A DNA stretch of 64,000 bases from Elusimicrobiota bacterium (GTDB lineage: Bacteria > Elusimicrobiota > Elusimicrobia > UBA1565 > UBA9628): the NCBI GenBank assembly GCA_016212855.1, contig JACRDP010000014.1, positions 1-64,000 of the forward strand. The letters are read 5' to 3'. The notes beneath the pieces are model-generated. The model was not told where the DNA came from, ran no database searches, and saw only the letters and a program-made list of their open reading frames with translations. Shown here piece by piece: positions 43,933 to 55,791 of this stretch. The stretch's first letter is position 1. Each line of letters starts with the position of its first letter. Position numbers and translations under genes: made by a program.

Positions 43933-44777
43933 CCTTTTCTGGATCGGATCACGAGCTTGCGCCACGGCCCCTCGCCTTCGGAGCCGGTCGTAACGTCGGG
44001 ATCGGAGCCGAGCGTGCGGTGCACGAGGCGGCGCATCGAAGAATCCATCGGTTCCATGCGCACGGGTTTGCCGGTCGCCTTGACCGAGTCCGCGGCCTTG
44101 CGGGCCTCTTCGAGGACCGCCTTCTCGCGTTTTTCCCAATAGGACAGCGCGTCCACCTGGATCGCGATCGGCGCTCCGCTGCCGCGGGACAGCATCAAGG
44201 TCGCGAGGAACTGCAGCGATTCGAGCACGCGGCCTTCGCGGCCGACGAGCAAGGACGCGTCCTGCGATTCGACCGCGATCTTCACGCGCTCGAGATCGGC
44301 GTCCCAGACCGCGGTCGCCGACGGCGCGGCGATGCCCATGAGCTTAAGCGTTTCGAGGACGAGCTTCTGCGCGGCGTCGCAGGCCGCGGCGCTTTCGGCG
44401 GCGGTGATCGGACGGGGCGGCGCGTTGACCTCGCGCCGCGGGGCGCGAGGCTCGGGAGACCGCTGCGGCGCCCGCTCGGGCGCGCGTTCCTGCGGACGCG
44501 GGGACGGCCGCGACGGAGCGGAGGGACGGGCCGGCGCGCGCGACGGAGCGCGGGACGGGGTCTTGGCCGGCGCCGAAGGCGCCGCGACCGGCGAGTCCGG
44601 GCCCCAACGCTTCTCGGTCAGGCGCACGCGCGCGGGCTTGGAGCCCAGGCCCATGAAGCCGGCGGAGCCCTCCTGCAGAACGGTGATTTCGACCTGATCG
44701 CGGCGCAGACCGCTGGCGCTCAGCGCGGCTTCGACGGCTTCGGCGACGTTGCGGCCTTCGGATTCGATGGGCTGCAT
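43929..44777 (-). CDS. jag: Jag/KhpB RNA-binding protein
   Basis: 282 aa. Jag-N domain at residues 1-55 (RNVAEAVEAALSASGLRRDQVEI, GFMGLGSKPARV), a Pro/Arg/Ala-rich linker (about 60-125), a KH-like domain with LLVGREGRVLESLQFLATLM, and an R3H domain (PMDSSMRRLVHRTLGSDPDV). Jag proteins bind RNA and affect cell-envelope growth. The disordered linker is long compared with most family members. Confidence 0.9.
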   Translation of the reverse strand: MQPIESEGRNVAEAVEAALSASGLRRDQVEITVLQEGSAGFMGLGSKPARVRLTEKRWGPDSPVAAPSAPAKTPSRAPSRAPARPSAPSRPSPRPQERAPERAPQRSPEPRAPRREVNAPPRPITAAESAAACDAAQKLVLETLKLMGIAAPSATAVWDADLERVKIAVESQDASLLVGREGRVLESLQFLATLMLSRGSGAPIAIQVDALSYWEKREKAVLEEARKAADSVKATGKPVRMEPMDSSMRRLVHRTLGSDPDVTTGSEGEGPWRKLVIRSRKG

Positions 44778-44799
44778 GTGGGTGAGTCCTCCTCGGGCG

Positions 44800-46314
44800 T
44801 CAGGCCTCTAATTGCTCTTTAAGCGCGATCTGCACCACGGTGCTGACGAGGCTGTTCGTCAGCCAGTACAGGACGAGGCCCGACGGGAAATTCATGAACA
44901 TGAAGGTGAAGATCAACGGCATGAACATCATGACCTTCTGCTGCGCCGGATCGCCGGCGGGCGGGTTGAGCTTGCTCTGCAGGAGCATCAGCGCGCCCAT
45001 GACGATCGGCAGGACGTAGTAGGGATCCTTGGCGGAGAGGTCGCGGATCCAAAAAATCCAGGCCGCGCCGTGAAGCTCCCAAGAGTTGCGCAACGCGTTG
45101 AACAGCGCGATGAAGATCGGCATCTGCAGAACCATCGGCAGGCAGCCGCCGAGAGGGTTGGCGCCCTTCGTCTTGTAGAGCTCCATCGTCGCCGCGCTCA
45201 GCTTCTGCGAGTCGTCGGCGTACTTCTGCTGGAGCTTCGCGACTTCGGGCTGGAGCTTCTTCATCGCGCCCGCGGCGCGCAGGCTCTTCCAGGTCAGCGG
45301 GAAGAGCAGGACTTGGAGGCCCAAGGTCAGAATCAGGATGGCCCAGCCCCAATTGCCGGTCTTGCCGTGCAGGAGCTCGAGCGTGTTCAGCATTTTCCGC
45401 CCGATCCAGGAGAAGAACCCGAAGTCGATGGAGCGCTCGAGGCCGAAGCCGTAGCGGGAGAGCCAGGTTTGGCCCTTGGCGCCGAGGTAAAAGGGAATCT
45501 CCCAGGTGAACGAACCTCCGGGCGCGATGGCGACGGTCTTGGCGGTGAGCACGAGCTTCGTGGGAGCCTCGACGCGGGCCGGCGTGAACAGTTCCGGCGA
45601 AGGCATCAGCGCCGCCAGGAAGTAGCGGTTGTCGATTCCGATCCAGCGGAAGGGCCCCGGGTGGGCGCCGGGTTTTAGATGTTCGATGCGCCCGTTGAGC
45701 CCCGCGGCCTCGGGCGTCAGGGCGAGGGCGCGCTGGAGCTTTTCGTTCTCCTTCACCTCGGTCTCGATGGTTCCCAAGCCGGGGCCGACGCTCAGCGTCC
45801 AGGCGCCGGAATCGAGCACGCGGCGGGTCGGGTTGATCGCGACCACGCGCACGCGCGGCAGGACGGTGCCGGCGCCGGGGAGGAATTCCTTGGCGATCTT
45901 CAGCCCGTCGGGAGTGACCGCGGCGTAGACCAATCCGTTCTTGACCGTGAGGTCGCGCTTGAACTCGAGCTCGGGGAACGTCGTGAACAGGCCTTGGTTC
46001 GCGTCATGGACGAGTTCGACGCGGCCGAGCGGCTCGGGGTACAGGAAGCTGACGATGGCCGCGCCGCGGGGATGGATCTTGGCCACGGCGTCTCCGATGT
46101 TCACCGTCTCCGCGGCGGCGAGGTCAATTTTTTCAGGGGCGGCGGACGCCGCCGGGGGGACGGGCGAGGACGCGGTCGAGCCGTGGGCCGACGCGGGAGC
46201 CGTGATGCCGGGCTTCGCCGGAGGTTGCGGGACGAATTTCTTCTCGAAGAAGCCGAACCAGGCGGCGTACACCGCGACGGAGAGCGAGACGGCGAGCAGG
46301 AGGTTTCGGTCCAT
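44800..46314 (-). CDS. yidC: Membrane protein insertase YidC
   Basis: 504 aa from ATG 46314; the track ORF is longer. TM1 (LLLAVSLSVAVYAAWFGFF), a large periplasmic beta domain (about 60-300) typical of Gram-negative YidC, and a C-terminal core of five TMs with GNWGWAILILTLGLQVLLFPL, the QMPIFIALFNALRN region and FPSGLVLYWLTNSLVS. Inserts membrane proteins alone or with Sec. The periplasmic domain supports a diderm cell. Confidence 0.95.
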   Translation of the reverse strand: MDRNLLLAVSLSVAVYAAWFGFFEKKFVPQPPAKPGITAPASAHGSTASSPVPPAASAAPEKIDLAAAETVNIGDAVAKIHPRGAAIVSFLYPEPLGRVELVHDANQGLFTTFPELEFKRDLTVKNGLVYAAVTPDGLKIAKEFLPGAGTVLPRVRVVAINPTRRVLDSGAWTLSVGPGLGTIETEVKENEKLQRALALTPEAAGLNGRIEHLKPGAHPGPFRWIGIDNRYFLAALMPSPELFTPARVEAPTKLVLTAKTVAIAPGGSFTWEIPFYLGAKGQTWLSRYGFGLERSIDFGFFSWIGRKMLNTLELLHGKTGNWGWAILILTLGLQVLLFPLTWKSLRAAGAMKKLQPEVAKLQQKYADDSQKLSAATMELYKTKGANPLGGCLPMVLQMPIFIALFNALRNSWELHGAAWIFWIRDLSAKDPYYVLPIVMGALMLLQSKLNPPAGDPAQQKVMMFMPLIFTFMFMNFPSGLVLYWLTNSLVSTVVQIALKEQLEA

Positions 46315-46319
46315 TGGTT

Positions 46320-46538
46320 TTATCGGGTGCTGGGAACGGGATCGTGTCCGCCGGGATGAAGCGGCTGACAGCGCAAAACGCGGCGAGCGGCGAGGACCAG
46401 TCCGGCCGCGGCGCCGTGAGCCGCGACGGCGTCCCGGGCGTAGTCGCCGCAACTCGGGTAGAAACGGCACGCGGCGGGCAGCCACGGCCGGACCGCGGCG
46501 CGGTAGAGATCGAGGAACGCGAGAAGGATCGTTTTCAT
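46320..46538 (-). CDS. yidD: Membrane protein insertion efficiency factor YidD
   Basis: 72 aa from ATG 46538, overlapping the rnpA stop. The family signature is AACRFYPSCGDYARDAVAAHG with LRCQPLHPGGHDPVP near the C-terminus. It is a small amphipathic membrane-associated protein that assists YidC, encoded 5 nt downstream. The track shows only an over-long ORF. Confidence 0.93.
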   Translation of the reverse strand: MKTILLAFLDLYRAAVRPWLPAACRFYPSCGDYARDAVAAHGAAAGLVLAARRVLRCQPLHPGGHDPVPSTR

Positions 46539-46894
46539 GGGCGCAGGAGCCCGGCTTTCCGGCACAGGTCGAGGACGTCCGTCCGGGCGTCGGCGAGCCC
46601 CTTCCAGGAGCAGCCCGCGCGCGGATAGGCGACCAGCTCGACTCCGGGACGGAGCTCCGAGCGGCGCGTGCGGAAAGTCTCGCGCAGCAGGCGCTTGAGC
46701 CGGTTTCGCCTCACGGCGTTGCCGACCTTGGCGCTCACCGAGAGCCCCAGACGGGGCTCTCCCTCGGAGGCGTCGACGCGGTGCCAAAGGATCAGCGCGC
46801 GCCCGACGGTCTTCTTGCCCGACTCGAAGACTCGACGGAACTCGCGGCGCTCCTTTAAGCGCGCGTCGTCGCCGAAACCGGACGGCGGCGTCAC
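46535..46894 (-). CDS. rnpA: Ribonuclease P protein component
   Basis: 119 aa, GTG start overlapping the rpmH stop (GTGA). RNase P protein features: [20 protein letters not shown] at the N-terminus and the RNR motif region [24 protein letters not shown]. It processes tRNA 5' ends with the RNA subunit, which is not in this window. Confidence 0.95.
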   Translation of the reverse strand: MTPPSGFGDDARLKERREFRRVFESGKKTVGRALILWHRVDASEGEPRLGLSVSAKVGNAVRRNRLKRLLRETFRTRRSELRPGVELVAYPRAGCSWKGLADARTDVLDLCRKAGLLRP

Positions 46895-47034
46895 GCCTTC
46901 TTCTTGATTAAAGTTTTGCGGCCTTTCGACCGGCGGCGGTTGAGCGTCTTGCGGCCGCCGGGCGTGGCCATCCGAGCCCGGAAACCGATCTTCTTCATGC
47001 GCTTGCGATTATGAGGCCGATATGTAGGGAGCAT
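46891..47034 (-). CDS. rpmH: 50S ribosomal protein L34
   Basis: 47 aa, too short for the ORF track. Translation of the minus strand gives [20 protein letters not shown] and continues [22 protein letters not shown], an unmistakable L34. TATAAT lies 9 nt before the ATG. It heads the rpmH-rnpA-yidD-yidC-jag-mnmE block and diverges from acs. Confidence 0.97.
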   Translation of the reverse strand: MLPTYRPHNRKRMKKIGFRARMATPGGRKTLNRRRSKGRKTLIKKKA

Positions 47035-47060
47035 TGAGGGGCCATTATAAGAAAAAATGC

Positions 47061-47066
47061 TACGAT
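47061..47066 (+). promoter_or_regulatory. -10-like TACGAT, 6 nt before acs ATG
   Basis: TACGAT, six bases (tcgtcc), then ATG at 47073. Only 38 bp separate the acs and rpmH start codons, so both promoters are nearly leaderless. Confidence 0.45.
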
Positions 47067-47072
47067 TCGTCC

Positions 47073-49034
<1,962 letters not shown>

Positions 49035-49128
49035 CGCCCTGGGCGAGCGACTCTTCGTCTCGGCCGCGCTGACCGCCGCGCTGTTCTTCGTCTTCGAGGA
49101 CCGCAAGGCGTGGAAGGCCCCGGTCGGC

Positions 49129-50565
49129 TTGCGCCTGTTTCTGTTCGGACTTTTATCCTGGTACGCGCTCGGCTGGACGAAGAACGTCCGGCTTTTCCCG
49201 GACGCGTTTCCGCTCGAGCTGACCGCGGGGCGCGCGCTCCGCCTCCTGCTCGGCACCGTGCTCTGCGCGCCGGCGGCTTTCGCCGCGGCGCGCGGACGGC
49301 GCGGCCTCGTCCCCGGCGCCGCGTTCGGCTTTCTCGCCGCGGCCGTCGGCGCCTGCGCCTCGCGCTGGCCTCAGCTGGGGCGCGCGATCGAGCTGTGCGG
49401 CGGCGTCTTCACCGCCTACGTGCTGAAGATATTCCTGACGACGGCGCTGGCGGCGACCTGCGCCGCCCTGGCCGCCGCGCTCACGCGCGAAGACTGGCGG
49501 CCCTATTCCCGCCGGCTCGTGCTCGCGCTCGCCGGGTCGTGGGCGCTGGGCACGCTCGGAGCCGAGCTCGCGCTGTCGCGCGTCTGGGGCTACGGCCCGC
49601 CCTCGCTCGCCGCGGCCGCCGGCGTGCCGACCAACCGCGACGCGCGCACGCTCGCCGTGGCCTGGCTGTACCCGACGCGCGGGCGCTCCTATCACGTCGA
49701 TTCGCGGCGGATGTCCTCGGAGACCACGGATTTGTCCCCGGACAGCATCGACCGCATCGAGTCCTTTCTCGAACGCACGCGCCTGCGCGGCGTCTTCGCG
49801 GAGGAGGCGCTGGAGGCCGTGCGTCTGGGGCGCCTGCAGCGGTGGGACGAGGAACGGGCGCTCGACGCGATGATGATCACCGTTCCGGGACGGGCGCATC
49901 CTGATTACCGCCGCGCGCTCGAGCTGCTGCGCGCCGGCCCGGTGACCGCCGAGCGCTTCGGCAAGCTCGAGCAGCTGTCGGCGGCGACCGGCCGCCGCGT
50001 CGAGGGCTTCGAGAAGGCCACCGAGTCGCAATACATCTTCGAGGGCTTCTCCGCGGCCTACGCGCGCTTCGGCGACGAGGCCAAGGCGCGGGAGTGGCTG
50101 ACCCGTCTCGACGGGCTCTGGGCCGTCAGCGAGAAGCGCATCGAGGTCGGCTCGCTCGAGGACATGCGCGAGGGGCGCGTCTCGGGCTCCTTATTCCTCG
50201 ATGAGCGCCCCGCGACCGGCTTGCGCGCCGGCCTGTTCTACGTCTGGAACAGCTCGGCGACCAAGACCACTCATTACTGGCTGTCGGGCTCGCGCGTGCC
50301 CGACGAGGACGGCCGTTTTTACTTCGACAACCTGGGGCCGGGCCGCTATATCCTCGGCCTGCTCGGCCGGCCCGAGGATCTGCGCGGAAGCTTCACCGGC
50401 GTGCCGGGCCAGTTCGAGGTCACCTACGAGCGCCCGGACGTCCTCCTCGAGCCCGTCCGCGTGCGCCGCGAGCCGGAGCCCGCCGAGGACGCCTTCGGCC
50501 CGGGCGGCCTTCGCGAAGGCCGCGTGCCCATGGTCCCGGAACCGCCCCTGAGGTTCGGCCGATGA
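49129..50565 (+). CDS. Membrane protein with a large extramembrane C-terminal domain, unknown
   Basis: 478 aa from a TTG. The frame stays open upstream to 48982, and a good Shine-Dalgarno (GAGGAG) precedes a CTG at 49039 that would add 30 residues including another hydrophobic segment (FVSAALTAALFFVF). About five TMs lie in the first 160 residues, then a helical region and a late beta domain (GRFYFDNLGPGRYILGLLGRP) like a carboxypeptidase-regulatory or SdrD-B fold. No family name can be given. It sits between acs and recO in a coupled run. Confidence 0.6.
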   Translation: MRLFLFGLLSWYALGWTKNVRLFPDAFPLELTAGRALRLLLGTVLCAPAAFAAARGRRGLVPGAAFGFLAAAVGACASRWPQLGRAIELCGGVFTAYVLKIFLTTALAATCAALAAALTREDWRPYSRRLVLALAGSWALGTLGAELALSRVWGYGPPSLAAAAGVPTNRDARTLAVAWLYPTRGRSYHVDSRRMSSETTDLSPDSIDRIESFLERTRLRGVFAEEALEAVRLGRLQRWDEERALDAMMITVPGRAHPDYRRALELLRAGPVTAERFGKLEQLSAATGRRVEGFEKATESQYIFEGFSAAYARFGDEAKAREWLTRLDGLWAVSEKRIEVGSLEDMREGRVSGSLFLDERPATGLRAGLFYVWNSSATKTTHYWLSGSRVPDEDGRFYFDNLGPGRYILGLLGRPEDLRGSFTGVPGQFEVTYERPDVLLEPVRVRREPEPAEDAFGPGGLREGRVPMVPEPPLRFGR

Positions 50566-50891
50566 CCCTCGCCTCCGTCCGCGCCTTGGTCTCCCGCCGC
50601 GCCTTCGCGGAGCTCAAGGCCGCGCTCTCCGCCGAGCCCGCGCGTCTGGCTGGCCTGTGGCCGAAGCTCTCGCCTCTCGAGCGGGCCGTATGCTGGCGTC
50701 TCCTTCCTCCGAAGTCTTTGGCCGCGGCCGCCAAGGCGCTGCCCGCCGCGGCGCGCTGGGAGGCCTATCTCGCCTCGTCGATCGACTGCGTCGCTCCTCT
50801 GCTCGAGGACGCGCATATCGGCGCGCGCGCTCACTTCCGCGCGCCCACGCGCCGCGAGGCCGCGCTTCTGCGCGCGGAGCTCGAAGAATGA
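50562..50891 (+). CDS. Small helical protein, unknown
   Basis: 109 aa, ATG overlapping the upstream stop. Predicted almost wholly helical with a repeated 'FAELKAALSAEPARLAGLWPKL' and 'AVCWRLLPPKSLAAAAKALP' pattern reminiscent of the MgtE N-terminal superhelix, but too short for certainty. It overlaps recO at its stop (ATGA). Function unknown; context suggests no more than co-transcription with recO. Confidence 0.55.
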   Translation: MTLASVRALVSRRAFAELKAALSAEPARLAGLWPKLSPLERAVCWRLLPPKSLAAAAKALPAAARWEAYLASSIDCVAPLLEDAHIGARAHFRAPTRREAALLRAELEE

Positions 50892-51547
50892 TCGTCAATA
50901 CGGGCGGCGTCGTCCTGTCCCGGCGCTCGCACCGCGAGTACGACCGCCTGTGCACGATCTATACCGAGCAGTTCGGCAAAATCCCCGTCCGCTTCATCGG
51001 CGTCAACCGGCCGCGCGGCAAGATGAAAGCGCTCAGCGAACCTGGGGTTTGGGGCGAGTACCGTCTCCACCTCTCCCCCCGCTCCGAATACGCCAAGGGC
51101 GTGGGCGGCCGTCTCGTCACAAGCTTCCCCTCCTTGAGAAACAGCCTCAACTCCACCTTCGACGCCCTCGCCTGCTGCGAGATGCTTGAGCGCCTCACGC
51201 CCGACCATCAACCGGGGCCCGAGAAGTACAAGCTCCTCTGCACGACGCTCGCCGCGCTCGACGAGACCCCGAGCCGCTGGCTCGTCGCGTCTTTCGGCCT
51301 GCGTCTGGCCGACCGGCTCGGCCTGAGCCTGCGCGAACGGGCCCCGGCGGCGGCGCGCGCAGTTTGGCATACTCTCCATGAAGCGGAGCCCGGTTCGCTC
51401 GCTTCATTGCCGTACGACGAAAACGCCGATGAGTCCGCGCGCCGGCTACTCGACGAGCATTTCGGCGCGCACGCCGGCCGTCGTCTGCGCGCGTTCGAAT
51501 TCCGCGAGAATTGGAGCAAGACCGTCGACCAAGGAGTACCCGCGTAA
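50888..51547 (+). CDS. recO: DNA repair protein RecO
   Basis: 219 aa from ATG 50888; the track ORF from 50657 is over-long. An N-terminal OB fold ([29 protein letters not shown]... [14 protein letters not shown]) precedes a helical C-terminal domain with [22 protein letters not shown], consistent with RecO. It loads RecA with RecR during gap repair. The family zinc cysteines are not evident. recO next to glyQ is a common neighbourhood. Confidence 0.8.
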   Translation: MIVNTGGVVLSRRSHREYDRLCTIYTEQFGKIPVRFIGVNRPRGKMKALSEPGVWGEYRLHLSPRSEYAKGVGGRLVTSFPSLRNSLNSTFDALACCEMLERLTPDHQPGPEKYKLLCTTLAALDETPSRWLVASFGLRLADRLGLSLRERAPAAARAVWHTLHEAEPGSLASLPYDENADESARRLLDEHFGAHAGRRLRAFEFRENWSKTVDQGVPA

Positions 51548-51548
51548 G

Positions 51549-52397
51549 ATGACCTTCCAAGAGATCGTGCTCGAGCTGCAGTCCTTCTGGTCCAAGCAGG
51601 GCTGCGCCGTCGTCCACCCCTACGACCTCGAAAAGGGCGCGGGCACCTTCAACCCGGCCACCTTTTTCGGCGCGCTGACCGCCGCTCCCGCTCGCTTCGC
51701 CTACATCGAGCCCTGCCGCCGCCCCACCGACGGACGCTACGGGGAGAACCCCAATCGCCTGGGCAAGTACTATCAGTTCCAGGTCATCATGAAGCCCGTC
51801 CCCGCGGGCATCACCGACACCTATCAGAAGTCGCTCAAGGCCATCGGCCTCGACCCCAAGAAGCACGACCTGCGCTGGATCGAGGACGACTGGGAGTCTC
51901 CGACCCTCGGCGCCTCGGGCGTGGGCTGGGAGGTCTGGCTCGACGGCATGGAGATCACTCAGTTCACCTACTTCCAGCAAATGGGCTCGATGCCGCTGTC
52001 CCCCATCTCGGTCGAGCTCACTTACGGGCTCGAGCGCATCGCGATGTACCTTCAGAAAAAAGATTCGGTGTACGACCTCGACTACGGCGGCGGCCTCACC
52101 TACGGCGACATCCACAAGCCCCAGGAGCGCGAGCTGTCCCGCTACTCCTTCGAAACCGCCGACGTCGCCCTTCTTTCCCGGCACTTCAATGAATGGGAAA
52201 CCGAAGGCGGCCGCCTCGCGGCGCTCGGAGACCCGCTTCCCGCGTACGACTGCGTCGTGCGCACCTCCCACCTCTTCAACACGCTCGACGCCCGCGGCGC
52301 GATTTCCGTGACGGAGCGCGCCCAATATATCGGCCGCATCCGCGGCCTCGCGCGCAAGGTCATGGAACTCTACATCGAGAAGAACACCCCGAAATGA
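51549..52397 (+). CDS. glyQ: Glycyl-tRNA synthetase alpha subunit
   Basis: 282 aa from ATG 51549; the track's start at 51378 lies in recO. Signature N-terminus [21 protein letters not shown], with [26 protein letters not shown] and [13 protein letters not shown]. This is the alpha subunit of the bacterial two-subunit (alpha2beta2) GlyRS. Overlaps glyS by four bases. Confidence 0.96.
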   Translation: MTFQEIVLELQSFWSKQGCAVVHPYDLEKGAGTFNPATFFGALTAAPARFAYIEPCRRPTDGRYGENPNRLGKYYQFQVIMKPVPAGITDTYQKSLKAIGLDPKKHDLRWIEDDWESPTLGASGVGWEVWLDGMEITQFTYFQQMGSMPLSPISVELTYGLERIAMYLQKKDSVYDLDYGGGLTYGDIHKPQERELSRYSFETADVALLSRHFNEWETEGGRLAALGDPLPAYDCVVRTSHLFNTLDARGAISVTERAQYIGRIRGLARKVMELYIEKNTPK

Positions 52398-54460
52398 AAC
52401 CTCCGAAAAAAACCGATTTCCTCCTCGATATCCATACCGAGCCCTTCCCCGCGCGCTTCGTCCCCCCCGCGCTCGATCAGCTCAAGCTCAACGCCCAAAA
52501 ATGGCTCGAGGGCAAGATCGAGCACGGCGAGATCGAGACGTCCGGTACGATGCGCCACCTCATCCTGACGGTCAAGGGCATCGCTGCGAAAGGCTCGGAC
52601 AAGTCCGAGCGCTTCAAGGGCCCGAAAGAAGGCGCCCCGGCCCTGGCCGTCGAGGGCTTCGCCCGGAAGTACGGATTATCGCCGGCCGACTTGGTCGCCT
52701 CCGAAGGCATTCTCTACGCCGAAGTCCACAGCAAGGGCGAGCCCGCCGCGGCTCTGTTCGCGGCGATGATCCCCGAGCTCATGAAGTCCCTCCAATTCCC
52801 CAAGTTCATGACCTGGGAAGAAACCGGCTTCAAATTCGGCCGCCCTCTGCGCGCGATCACCGCGATTCTCGGCGACAAGGTCGTGCCCGTTTCGCTGGCC
52901 GGCATCAAATCCGGCCGCTCGGTGTACGGCCACCCCGTCCTGGCCAAGGCTCCCTCCATCCTCAAAGACATTTCCAAGCACGCGGCCATTCTCCGCCAAG
53001 GCCTCGTCCTCTCCGACCCGGCGCAACGGCGCGCCTATCTTCTGAAAGCTCTCGAGCAGGCGACGAAGTCCACCGGCGGCAAGACCGAAGCCGACGAAGC
53101 TCTTATCGACGAGACCGTGTTCATGGTCGAGCATCCCGTCCCGGTGCTCGGCAAGCTGCGCGATTCGCACATGAAGCTCCCTGCCGAGCTCCTCAAGCTC
53201 GTGATGAAAAAACAGCTCAAGTTTTTCCCCGTCGTCACGAAAGACGGCCTCCTCCACCCCTTCTTCGTGGGCGTGCGCGACGGCCTCTCCTCCGGCAACG
53301 AGCTGGTGCGCGAAGGCTATCAGCGCGTGCTCGAGGCCCGCTTCAACGACGCCGCCTTCTTCGTCGGCCGCGACTCCGCGACCACCTTAGAAAGCCAATT
53401 GCCCAAGCTCGAGCGCGTCACCTATCAGAAAGCTCTCGGCTCCATGTCTCAGAAAGCCGCACGTGTCGAGGAGCTCGCCGCCTGGATCGGCGAGCGCCTG
53501 CGCCAGACCGCGCCCGTCGACGAGCAGGCCGTCCGCCGCGCCTCCAAGCTCGTCTATGCCGACCTCGTCACCGACGTCGTGAAAGAATTCCCCGAACTTC
53601 AGGGCCACATGGGCGGCGTGTACGCCCGCAAGGACGGTGAATCCGAAAAAGTCGCGCTCGCCATCGAGCAGTTCTACTACCCCGTCGCCGCCAAGTCCCC
53701 CGCCCCGGCCACCGCCGAGGCCGCGGTCGTCTCCCTCGCGGGTAAGCTCGACAGTCTCGCCGGCTGCTTCGCCGCGGGCCTCATCCCCACCGGCTCCGCC
53801 GATCCGTTCGCTCTGCGTCGCCCGGCGCTGGGCCTCATCCGCATCGTCCTCGAAAAACAGCTTCCGCTCGACCTCGACGAGGCCGTCGCCCGCGCGCTTT
53901 CTCTCCAGCCCGTCGCGGTTCCCGAACCCGCCAAGCTCGCGGCCACGCTCAGCGACTTCATCTGGGGCCGCGCGCAATCCTTGTTCGAAGACATGAAGTA
54001 CGCCGTCGACGAGGTCCGCTCCGTCCGCGCCGGCGCGCTCAAGAACTTTCCCAACGCCTTCCTTCGCCTGGCGGCATTGCGCGCGGTGCGGCGTGACCCC
54101 TCCTTCGAGCCTTTGGCGGCCGCCTTCAAGCGCGCCTCCAACATCCTCAAGCAGGCCAAGTCCGGAGACGGCGTCGCCTGCGACCGGGCGCTGCTGCGCG
54201 ACCAGGCCGACTACGACCTCTACGACGCGCTCGTCGCCGCCGAAGGCGCCGCCAACGACCGCATCGTGCGCGGCGACTTCGAAGGAGGCCTCAAGAGCCT
54301 CGTCGGCGTGAAGCCGCACCTCGACACCTTCTTCGACAAGGTCATGGTCATGGTCGAGGACGAATCTTTGAAATCGCAACGCATCGCGCTCCTCTCCAAG
54401 CTCGTCCGCGCGTTCCGCCGCGTCGCCGATCTCTCCGAGATCCAGACCGCCGCCTCGTGA
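52394..54460 (+). CDS. glyS: Glycyl-tRNA synthetase beta subunit
   Basis: 688 aa from ATG 52394 (ATGA overlap with glyQ); the track start at 52193 is inside gly[22 protein letters not shown] resembles the conserved start 'LLxExxxEELP', followed by [11 protein letters not shown] and [17 protein letters not shown], the HD-like/DALR region. The C-terminal helical domain binds tRNA. Full length. Confidence 0.94.
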   Translation: MKPPKKTDFLLDIHTEPFPARFVPPALDQLKLNAQKWLEGKIEHGEIETSGTMRHLILTVKGIAAKGSDKSERFKGPKEGAPALAVEGFARKYGLSPADLVASEGILYAEVHSKGEPAAALFAAMIPELMKSLQFPKFMTWEETGFKFGRPLRAITAILGDKVVPVSLAGIKSGRSVYGHPVLAKAPSILKDISKHAAILRQGLVLSDPAQRRAYLLKALEQATKSTGGKTEADEALIDETVFMVEHPVPVLGKLRDSHMKLPAELLKLVMKKQLKFFPVVTKDGLLHPFFVGVRDGLSSGNELVREGYQRVLEARFNDAAFFVGRDSATTLESQLPKLERVTYQKALGSMSQKAARVEELAAWIGERLRQTAPVDEQAVRRASKLVYADLVTDVVKEFPELQGHMGGVYARKDGESEKVALAIEQFYYPVAAKSPAPATAEAAVVSLAGKLDSLAGCFAAGLIPTGSADPFALRRPALGLIRIVLEKQLPLDLDEAVARALSLQPVAVPEPAKLAATLSDFIWGRAQSLFEDMKYAVDEVRSVRAGALKNFPNAFLRLAALRAVRRDPSFEPLAAAFKRASNILKQAKSGDGVACDRALLRDQADYDLYDALVAAEGAANDRIVRGDFEGGLKSLVGVKPHLDTFFDKVMVMVEDESLKSQRIALLSKLVRAFRRVADLSEIQTAAS

Positions 54461-54879
54461 CGCGCGGCCTCTGCGCGGTCCTCCTCCTCGCGGGCTGCGC
54501 GGGGGCTCCGCCGGCGGAGATGCGCGTGATCCTCGAGCCTCCCATGTACAACGTCGCCATGTCCTCGAAGCTCGGACTCGCGCTGACGGCGGTCGCCGAA
54601 GCTCCGCCCGGCGTCAAGGTCCGCTATCTGTGGCGCGCCGACGCGGGCTTCTTCCTCGTCCAAAAGGAATCCACGGGCGAGATCCTCAACCTCGGCCGCG
54701 AGACCAAAACCGACGACGTGAAGATCCTCTGGTCGTACGATCCCTCGGAGGCCGCCGCGCTCGAGAAGCGGCCGATCGCGATCCACTCCATCGCCGAGAA
54801 CGCGAAGAACTCGCGCTCGCTCGCGCGCACCGACATGACCTTGTTCTGGGACGGGGAAGGCGTCCGCGCCGTTCACTAG
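54457..54879 (+). CDS. Small lipoprotein, unknown
   Basis: 140 aa from GTG 54457, overlapping the glyS stop (GTGA). N-terminal lipobox VLLLAGCAGA. The mature part looks beta-sandwich-like (SSKLGLALTAVAEAPPGVKVRYLWRADAGFFL), recalling PKD/Ig-type folds. No family recognised. Its 3' end overlaps the convergent dioxygenase gene by four bases. Confidence 0.65.
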   Translation: MTRGLCAVLLLAGCAGAPPAEMRVILEPPMYNVAMSSKLGLALTAVAEAPPGVKVRYLWRADAGFFLVQKESTGEILNLGRETKTDDVKILWSYDPSEAAALEKRPIAIHSIAENAKNSRSLARTDMTLFWDGEGVRAVH

Positions 54880-55640
54880 CCGACGATCACGCCCGTCATC
54901 GACATCGAGTTCTCGACGTTCTCATTGAAGAACGTCACCTTCTCTCCGGGATGCTTGAGGCCGAGCGTATAGAGCAACGGAACGTAATGCTCGGGACCGT
55001 GGATCGAGAGCGCGGCGTCGGGACGGGCTTCGTAATCGGCGATCCCCTCGAAATCCCCGGCGACGATCATCCTCTTGATCAGCGCGTCGAACCGCGCGGC
55101 CCAGTCGTAAGGCTCCCTTCGGCGCGGATCGTAGAAGCCCAGGTTATGCACGATGTTCCCGCTCGCGACGACGAGCACGCCCTCCTCGCGCAGCGCGGCC
55201 AGCTTCCGCGCCAGCGCCAGGTGGCCGGCCCCGGTGCGGGCCCTGTCGAGGCTCAGCTGCACGACCGGCACGTTCGCGTCCGGGTACATCCCGGCGAGCA
55301 CGCTCCACGCTCCGTGATCGAGACCGCGCTGGCCGTCGAGCGCGACTTGCTCGAGCCGGAGCAAGGCCGTGACCGTGCGCGCGAGCTCGGGCTCGCCGGG
55401 CGCGGGGTAGCGGAACTCCTGGAGCGCTTTCGGGAAACCGCCGAAATCGTGGATCGTCTCGGGCGCCTGTGATTCCGTGACAGCGAGCCCCTCGGTCTCC
55501 CAATGCGCCGAGACGCAAAGGATCGCCTCGGGCTTAGGCAGTTCGCGTCCGAGCCGGGCCCACTCCCGCCGGTACGGGGTGTCCTCGATCGCGTTCATCG
55601 GCGAGCCGTGACCGATAAATACGGCGGGCATCAGTTCCAT
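54876..55640 (-). CDS. ygiD: 4,5-DOPA-extradiol-dioxygenase-like (LigB superfamily)
   Basis: 254 aa. Metal-site motifs: MPAVFIGHGSPMNAIEDTPY, LCVSAHWETEG and VVASGNIVHNLGFYDP, the YgiD/DODA arrangement of class III extradiol dioxygenases. It opens catechol rings; the physiological substrate in bacteria is uncertain. A TAGTGT hexamer lies 7 nt before its ATG. Its 5' side borders the integron-like island. Confidence 0.9.
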   Translation of the reverse strand: MELMPAVFIGHGSPMNAIEDTPYRREWARLGRELPKPEAILCVSAHWETEGLAVTESQAPETIHDFGGFPKALQEFRYPAPGEPELARTVTALLRLEQVALDGQRGLDHGAWSVLAGMYPDANVPVVQLSLDRARTGAGHLALARKLAALREEGVLVVASGNIVHNLGFYDPRRREPYDWAARFDALIKRMIVAGDFEGIADYEARPDAALSIHGPEHYVPLLYTLGLKHPGEKVTFFNENVENSMSMTGVIVG

Positions 55641-55647
55641 GGCAAAG

Positions 55648-55653
55648 ACACTA
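55648..55653 (-). promoter_or_regulatory. -10-like TAGTGT, 7 nt before the dioxygenase ATG
   Basis: TAGTGT on the minus strand, seven bases (ctttgcc), then ATG at 55640. Confidence 0.35.
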
Positions 55654-55681
55654 GCAGAAACCGTCGTTTATTATCGCGGCA

Positions 55682-55760
55682 CCTTAACGCCGCGCTGTGC
55701 CGCGCGCGCTATTGAAACTCCATAAAGAAAGCGCGCGTCGGCAGAAGCGCGAAGTTAGCC
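55682..55760 (-). mobile_element. attC-like recombination site 2 (after the 201-aa cassette)
   Basis: 79 nt on the minus strand, starting GGCTAAC and ending GTTAAGG. The arms pair as TAAC/GTTA, then CGCGCT/AGCGCG, TGCCG/CGGCA and CGCGCGCT/AGCGCGCG, with unpaired TT/GC spacers and extrahelical bases (TC opposite C, and an A). This R/L-box hairpin layout is the hallmark of integron attC sites. Confidence 0.7.
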
Positions 55761-55791
55761 ATCGCTAATTGCGGCATGTCCACGAGCGGGA

